Program-made: the position numbers and the translations under genes | Notes under the pieces: model-generated | The model's database searches: none | Seen by the model: the letters and a program-made list of their open reading frames with translations, nothing else | What the model was told of the DNA's origin: nothing | Source of the DNA: Peptostreptococcus sp. D1 | GTDB taxonomy: Bacteria; Bacillota; Clostridia; Peptostreptococcales; Peptostreptococcaceae | DNA length: 64,000 nt | NCBI RefSeq assembly: GCF_900112955.1 | Contig: NZ_FONP01000001.1 | Location: 434,001-498,000, forward strand | Direction of reading: 5' to 3' | Part shown: piece by piece, positions 58,354 to 64,000 of the stretch | How the letters are laid out: each line of letters starts with the position of its first letter | Numbering within the stretch: position 1 is the stretch's first letter

Positions 58354-61300
58354 CTAATAATCAAACTTCTTCTTTCCGAATCCATACACCGCAAAAAGCA
58401 TGATTCCGACACCTACTCCAATAAATGGAACACTTCCCATTCCCGAGGTTTGTGGGTATGTAGCCTTGGAATTTTCTATATCCAGCTCATATGTAGGAGT
58501 TAAGTCATTTTCAGCAGCTTTAAGAAGCTCTTTTTTTATTTGACTCGTACCAATGTCAACACCTGATATTATTGGATTTTCAGTTTTAATTCTACCTTGA
58601 TCATCCAATTCCACTTTGTATATCTTGTCATTCTCTACCAAGAATGGTCCAATATCTTCAGGAATTCTCACATACTCCAATGGTGCACTGACTTCTCGTA
58701 TCCAATATAGACCTTCTTCCAGTTGTTCGAACTTGGCAATTCCTTGATTATCAGTTGTCAATATTTTTCCTACCTTGTCCTTTTCTTCTACTGGTACATA
58801 AGTTCCATCCTCATTTTTTACGGCTTTATAAAGTGCAAATTCCGCACCAATAAGTTTCTTTTCTTTTTCGTCAGCATCTATCTTAGTGATTTGTAAATCT
58901 GGCTTTTTGAAGTTTTCAAGCTCTATCTCTTGATCATTAGCAATTATCTTGCCGTCTGGTCCATGAATTCCATCTTCATTTACAGTATACGGTCCCATAA
59001 AGTAATCTGGTTTTTGATAGCCTTCTTTAGGTTCAATTTCTTTAATGTAATATTTGATTTCAGGAAGCGTCTCATATGTCTGTCGCATCTTATCAAACAC
59101 AATTTTACCCTCAGAATTCGTAAACCTTGTGACAGGCGTTAAGTCTTCAGGATTCTCAGCTCCAACCAGCTTACCTTCCTTTGCAGCTCTCAAATAAATG
59201 GTTTTACCATTTTTCAGCTTTCCATCTATTTCTTTAATAGTTTCATCAACCTCATAATAAAGTCCAAATTTAACACCAGCCAATATTTTTTTATTATCGG
59301 AATTATCTACTTTCTTAAAAACAAGTTTATTTGGATTATTGACCACTTGTATTCCAATAGTCTTGCTTGTCGCTTCATCACCATCCTCAACATCTATAAT
59401 CTCATCGGTTTTAGTTGAATTACCTTTGTTATAAATTTCTGTTCCAGTTGTATCTTCATCGCTTTCATATTTTCTAATCCATGAGATAAATGATGTTTTT
59501 TTACCGTTTACATCCTGAATAGATTCTACTTTAAAGGTGTAGTGACCACCGAATCTAATGTAACCTAATGGAGCATGCTCTTCTACAATTTTGTATTCCC
59601 CTTCCTTTAACTGCTTGAATACTCCATGAGAACCGGATTGATAATGTATCTCTGGATATGGATTTGGCTCCTTATATGAGTCATTATCTTTTTTATATAT
59701 CTTAAAAGTAGCACCTGACAATGCATCCAATCCACCATTGGAATTTTTCTCTACTTTCTTTATTCCAATTTCGGCTGTTTTTTCTTTGTAGTTGGCTATA
59801 TCTAGATTTTCACTTCCACTAAGTAGTACGTTGCCATCCTCTTGAACTATTATTCTTTTCTTATCTTTATATGGTAGATAGCCTGCTGGTGCCGATATTT
59901 CTTCCAAATAGTATGTTCCTGCTCTTAATGATCCCAGCTCCAGTCTTCCATCTTGTCCAGAAGTATACTCTTTATTTTGTTCAACCTCTGTATTTTCATC
60001 ATCCTTATACAGTCTGAATTTTGCTCCTGGCAATGCCAAGCTACTGTCTCCATCAATCTTTTTTAATATTACCTCTACAATTATCGGCTCATTTAAAATT
60101 GTTTTAAAGTCTTCTGTTATTTCTCCACCATCTTTTTTCGTTATAACTCCATCTTCACCTACCCTAAATTCTCTTACAGGATTTTCTGGCTTTTTGTATC
60201 CAACTGGAGGATGAAGCTCTATCAATTTATATGAACCTGGATGAAGCTTTTTAAATTCTAGCCTACCCTCATCATCAGTGTGTATTTCGTTAATAAAGCT
60301 TTCATCATCCTTTAACAATTGGAACTTTACATTAGACAGGGTTTTTCCGTTTTTTGAGTCCTTCTTTACAAAGGTTATTTCGTTAATATTATTTATAACA
60401 TCTTGCTTTACTCTTTCTCTGTTGATAATTGTGGAAGAATATCCATTCCCTTCATAGAGAATTGTATATGCTCCATCTGGATTGACTTCTAGTATTCTGT
60501 ATTCATATACATTCCCGTCTTTATCAAAAGGAATAAGATTCTTGTATTCAATCTTCCAATCTGGAGCATTTACTTCCTTTGGAGCTGGATTTTCGATTAG
60601 CTCTCCAGAAGAGTCATATTCTGGTACATTTTTATACTCACTATCGTCCTGTCCAACTAGCTTTCTTTGTAGCTGTACTTGTACAGGCTTAGTATTTTCT
60701 GGCATAGTTCCATCTGCCTTTTGCCACTGCTTGGATAGCTCCATGGGAACCATTGGCCCTGAAATTTTTGGTATAGGAAGCTGCCATTTTTTATCGTAAT
60801 CACCATTTGGTTGTAGCGTTGTAGGTCCATTAGTTTCATACATTGTTCCTTGAATATACTTTGGATTTTCCGTATTTAAATGTACCTTGTATGTAAGCTC
60901 AATCTCTTGATCCTTACCTATATTTAGATTATCTAACTCAATACCCTTCGTTTTTATGGTATTTCCATTTTTTTCATAGCTCATTTCTTTAATGCTTGTA
61001 GAAATCATATTCATAATTTCTATCGGAATTTTTTTGCTACCCACATCTTTTATAGAAGTAACAATTGGTTCATTTTCTGCCAATGCTACCATTTCTCCCA
61101 TTGGGTCAATTAGCTTTCCGTTGTTTACTGTCGGTGGATTCTGCTCTTCCAATTCAGTTAAAATTTGCTTCAAATAGACATCCAGATAATCTAGATTCTG
61201 AGCATCAAAGTAGTGTTCCTTTGATGAGGATATCCCAAACATAACCTCAAGAGCATCCAAGCGTGTAGCATTTAGACTTTGAGTCCCGACTATATTTGAG

Positions 61301-64000
61301 CTTCCAATTTGTATACCTAATGTATACATTTGATAGCCTTCTTTTTGTATTTGTCCACCAGATTCAATCGTTGCATATCCATGATTTTTTATAAGCTTAT
61401 AGCCGTATCCATTGTTTGGCAATGGCTTTGTGTATAGATTATACAAGCCTTGAGTGTCTTTGTAATAGTAGTATCCATTATAATATAATGCACCTGGATA
61501 ATAATTGTAATAAGTTACCGAATAGCTTCCACTATATCCATTATATATAAATGAATATACATCTCCATTTACTATTCTATTTTGAGTCGTATTATAGTAA
61601 TACTTTTCTCCAAATGATGTTTTTGCGTAATCAGCATTATTATCATATGGCTTAGTCCTGTCTTCAACCCAGTATTCGGAATAGTAAGCCTGATTTGGCT
61701 GTTGGTAATTAGTAGCACCATTTATGTTGTAAGTATATGGCTGAATAAATCTATTCCCCGTACCAGTCTTAGTTGTATCAAATACATATTTACCGTTCTC
61801 ATCAATATATTTTATAGGATTTGAGTATGTAGGCACCCCATCTGTTACTGTAAGAATAACCTTGTTATCAAAGCTTTCATTTTTCAGCAACTCTTTTGCC
61901 TTTTCTATTGCACCTTGTGTATACGTACCTCCAAGACCACTAGCATTTCTTTCCGCCGGAATTATTTGTGGAAGTCTATTAATTATTGTATCAGGATTGT
62001 TGGTAAACGGACTACTCTCATTATATGTGCTATATTCAGGAAATAATTCTGAGCCATAAGTTACCAAGGCTACTTTTGTTTCTTCATTCCCTGTTGAAAC
62101 CAACTGCCTAGTAAAATTGGAAATAGCTTGATTCGCCTGAGACAATCTATCTGCATTATTGGAATTATTTCTCATTGAATTTGAATTATCATATACAATG
62201 ACAACTCCCAAATTAGACTTCGTTCTATTTCCCTTAACTCTCACGTGAACTGTATACTCTCCTGGTCTTCCAGTTGGAACAATATATTTATTTACACCAG
62301 CCACTTCTCTAAGTTCCAGGTTTTTATAGGATCCATCAAAGGTATAAAGGCCTCTTGTATCTGTTGGATTTATATACTTTTCCTTGAATCCTGTAAAATT
62401 ATCTTGCTCAGCAGTATATTCATATGTTTTATCGTCTGCAGAATATAGCTCTCTATGATATTTAGAATCTATCTTTTGTATATTTACATATTCTCCAGAT
62501 CCCGAAGCCTGTCCACCCGTAGACGCTCCCGCACCAAAGCTTTCCACACTTGCAATCCCTGCAGCTTCCAAATTTGATGCTGGCGATATCCCTAATAATC
62601 TCAAGGGTTTGTTAAAGCTATCTATTATAAAGCTTGAACTGAGACTTCTATTTAACGAGCTGCTAGCATTACCTGTTAGAGCCGCCGGCTTCAATATATT
62701 ATTTTCATTATTTTTCTTATTTGTAACATCCGTTATTTTCGTAATCCCTTCTCCGTCTACATAGACCTGCCAAATAGTATCTGCTTTTACATAGCCAGGA
62801 GAAGGCTTTGTTTCTTCAAGTCTATAATACCCCTCTTTTAAAGCCTTGAAAAACACACGCCCATCATCTTCTGAGGTTACAGTTTGATAAACATTCTTTG
62901 ATGACCAAAAATCATCCCAATTTGACAAAGGATCAACTTTATCGTTCACTCCACCAATCCAATATAGAGTAAATGTAGAGCCCTTCAGAGGTTTATTAAC
63001 TCCACCATCTAGCTTTTCATCTCCTGCTCTTTTAAATATATCAAGCTCACCCTTGTGATTGATTCTATTATTTTCAATCTGCCATTTATTATTTTCATTA
63101 TCTTTTTTTACCGTATTGTTATCATTGCCTAAATAATCAACACTTCCATCGTAGTTTATTCTGAAAGGTCCGATTAATTCTCTAGCTTTTTCATATCCAT
63201 TAGGTGATGACAATTCTTTTAACCAGTAATATGTTTTTCTGGAATTCCCTTTCTTATCATCGAAGTCTCTTTGAAGGTTTTTAAAAAGAATTTGACCATC
63301 TGCATTGGTTATAAATTTTTTATTTGTCGTTTTTGCCTTAGTTACATCATTTTCCGACGCCTTATAAAGCTCAAACTGTGCACCTTGCAGACCTACAGTT
63401 GCTGTAGTAAACTTCCCATTACTTCCATAGGTTCTTTTTTCTCCAACCTTCCTCATTTCCAAGTTGGCATCTTCCTTGAAATTAATAACGGTAACTGCCA
63501 TTTCGGTTTGCTTTCCATGAATTATAGGTCTTGCAGATGTTGAAGATAGCTCCTTCTGTTCTCTATAGCTGTTACTATTCAACCAAGAAAAAGAGGTATT
63601 TCCTATTTTATAAAAAGTACTTTTATCTAATTCATCAGCCTTTTCAAAATCAAACTTAATATTATATGTCAATTTTATCCAAGCACCTTTGTTTTTGGTT
63701 TTAAAATTTAAATTTTCAACGTTTATTTTATCTGTATTCTTATCATAACTAATTTTTGAGCCAGTTAATATTTTGTCCTTGGCAAATGGTTCACCTCCAG
63801 CTACAAAGCTTTCGCTATCCGGATTCTCGATATAAAGGAAGGAACCATCAGAGGCTGTCAAAGAATAGTCCTCACGAGCAAATCCGCCATCAACTCCCAA
63901 ATCAACATTGAAGACACTTCCCATTTGAGCTTCAATTTTTCCACTGTCTATGGTTTGATTTGGATCCACCTTCAACATAACTTCTACCTTATAAGTATTT
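58354..64000 (-). CDS. Giant VWA/Cna-B pilus-tip adhesin (5' end beyond window)
   Basis: At least 1881 residues; the frame is open to the right edge, so the true N terminus is missing. Order seen: N-terminal beta region, Cna-B/SpaA domains, then a VWA domain (about 590-960) with MIDAS motif VYDNSNSM and TDGVPT, interrupted by a tyrosine-rich insert, then about seven further Cna-B-type domains with E-box-like motifs (EEISAPAGYLPY, IELHPPVGYKKP, IREVSAPLEYVR), and a sorting signal YPQTSG, hydrophobic helix, KKKFDY. Typical of pilus-tip adhesins that bind host or matrix ligands; the ligand is unknown. It precedes the major pilin. Confidence 0.92.
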   Translation of the reverse strand, partial: NTYKVEVMLKVDPNQTIDSGKIEAQMGSVFNVDLGVDGGFAREDYSLTASDGSFLYIENPDSESFVAGGEPFAKDKILTGSKISYDKNTDKINVENLNFKTKNKGAWIKLTYNIKFDFEKADELDKSTFYKIGNTSFSWLNSNSYREQKELSSTSARPIIHGKQTEMAVTVINFKEDANLEMRKVGEKRTYGSNGKFTTATVGLQGAQFELYKASENDVTKAKTTNKKFITNADGQILFKNLQRDFDDKKGNSRKTYYWLKELSSPNGYEKARELIGPFRINYDGSVDYLGNDNNTVKKDNENNKWQIENNRINHKGELDIFKRAGDEKLDGGVNKPLKGSTFTLYWIGGVNDKVDPLSNWDDFWSSKNVYQTVTSEDDGRVFFKALKEGYYRLEETKPSPGYVKADTIWQVYVDGEGITKITDVTNKKNNENNILKPAALTGNASSSLNRSLSSSFIIDSFNKPLRLLGISPASNLEAAGIASVESFGAGASTGGQASGSGEYVNIQKIDSKYHRELYSADDKTYEYTAEQDNFTGFKEKYINPTDTRGLYTFDGSYKNLELREVAGVNKYIVPTGRPGEYTVHVRVKGNRTKSNLGVVIVYDNSNSMRNNSNNADRLSQANQAISNFTRQLVSTGNEETKVALVTYGSELFPEYSTYNESSPFTNNPDTIINRLPQIIPAERNASGLGGTYTQGAIEKAKELLKNESFDNKVILTVTDGVPTYSNPIKYIDENGKYVFDTTKTGTGNRFIQPYTYNINGATNYQQPNQAYYSEYWVEDRTKPYDNNADYAKTSFGEKYYYNTTQNRIVNGDVYSFIYNGYSGSYSVTYYNYYPGALYYNGYYYYKDTQGLYNLYTKPLPNNGYGYKLIKNHGYATIESGGQIQKEGYQMYTLGIQIGSSNIVGTQSLNATRLDALEVMFGISSSKEHYFDAQNLDYLDVYLKQILTELEEQNPPTVNNGKLIDPMGEMVALAENEPIVTSIKDVGSKKIPIEIMNMISTSIKEMSYEKNGNTIKTKGIELDNLNIGKDQEIELTYKVHLNTENPKYIQGTMYETNGPTTLQPNGDYDKKWQLPIPKISGPMVPMELSKQWQKADGTMPENTKPVQVQLQRKLVGQDDSEYKNVPEYDSSGELIENPAPKEVNAPDWKIEYKNLIPFDKDGNVYEYRILEVNPDGAYTILYEGNGYSSTIINRERVKQDVINNINEITFVKKDSKNGKTLSNVKFQLLKDDESFINEIHTDDEGRLEFKKLHPGSYKLIELHPPVGYKKPENPVREFRVGEDGVITKKDGGEITEDFKTILNEPIIVEVILKKIDGDSSLALPGAKFRLYKDDENTEVEQNKEYTSGQDGRLELGSLRAGTYYLEEISAPAGYLPYKDKKRIIVQEDGNVLLSGSENLDIANYKEKTAEIGIKKVEKNSNGGLDALSGATFKIYKKDNDSYKEPNPYPEIHYQSGSHGVFKQLKEGEYKIVEEHAPLGYIRFGGHYTFKVESIQDVNGKKTSFISWIRKYESDEDTTGTEIYNKGNSTKTDEIIDVEDGDEATSKTIGIQVVNNPNKLVFKKVDNSDNKKILAGVKFGLYYEVDETIKEIDGKLKNGKTIYLRAAKEGKLVGAENPEDLTPVTRFTNSEGKIVFDKMRQTYETLPEIKYYIKEIEPKEGYQKPDYFMGPYTVNEDGIHGPDGKIIANDQEIELENFKKPDLQITKIDADEKEKKLIGAEFALYKAVKNEDGTYVPVEEKDKVGKILTTDNQGIAKFEQLEEGLYWIREVSAPLEYVRIPEDIGPFLVENDKIYKVELDDQGRIKTENPIISGVDIGTSQIKKELLKAAENDLTPTYELDIENSKATYPQTSGMGSVPFIGVGVGIMLFAVYGFGKKKFDY

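Noticed and set aside
61320-61335. A further GTATAC site (ATGTATACAT).
   Set aside because: It lies inside the adhesin coding region and has no promoter; taken as coincidence.
63976-63978. ATG at 63978 as the true start of the tip adhesin.
   Set aside because: No ribosome site or signal peptide follows it and the frame stays open to the window edge.

Overview
This is a low-GC, AT-rich bacterial window that looks like a strictly anaerobic Clostridia member of the Peptostreptococcales type. Three things support this: the conserved block uvrB-uvrA-uvrC-hprK-murB-PHP-rapZ-glmR-whiA-dnaE, a hadAIBC/acdB/etfBA reductive amino-acid fermentation cluster, and a CWB2 cell-wall protein like those of Clostridioides. 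Nearly every gene is on the minus strand, so most operons read right to left. I see no rRNA, tRNA, CRISPR array or intact insertion sequence. The species is not determined; an oral or gut amino-acid fermenter is only an inference.

Layout. 1-6.1 kb: start of a rho-like gene, a 38-aa membrane protein, galU, ppx, rqcP, hup (own promoter and terminator), a yabN-type TP-methylase/MazG gene and a MurJ/SpoVB-like flippase. 6.1-11 kb: a histidine-kinase remnant, an alpha/beta hydrolase behind a tandemly duplicated promoter, a CWB2 protein, a GNAT enzyme, a lipoprotein amidase and a bacterial Mpv17-like membrane protein. 11-31.3 kb: dnaE, whiA, nudix, glmR, rapZ, PHP, murB, hprK, uvrC, then sstT, uvrA, a nitroreductase and uvrB. 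31.4-33.1 kb: a small unknown protein and an AI-2E-family membrane protein.

33.5-48 kb is the metabolic centrepiece, a complete reductive Stickland branch. It has a branched-chain amino-acid carrier (BrnQ), aminotransferase, D-2-hydroxyacid dehydrogenase, HadA CoA-transferase, HadI activator, HadBC dehydratase, acyl-CoA dehydrogenase with EtfBA, an acyl-CoA ligase and an FCD-type GntR regulator. The best substrate guess is leucine (to isocaproate). Two near-identical palindromes with a GTATAC core lie on the gntR and acyl-CoA-ligase promoters and are probably the regulator's operators.

48.4-51.5 kb is a sulfur/persulfide locus: an ArsR regulator, then a CoA-disulfide-reductase/rhodanese protein and a TusA/DsrE protein. 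The last two are in different frames and joined by a nine-A run containing the dnaX-type slippery heptamer A AAA AAG. I propose that a -1 frameshift fuses them into one protein of about 862 residues.

51.8-64 kb is a sortase-assembled pilus locus: a giant VWA/Cna-B tip adhesin (runs off the window), a major pilin with a VYPK motif, a minor pilin and three class C sortases.
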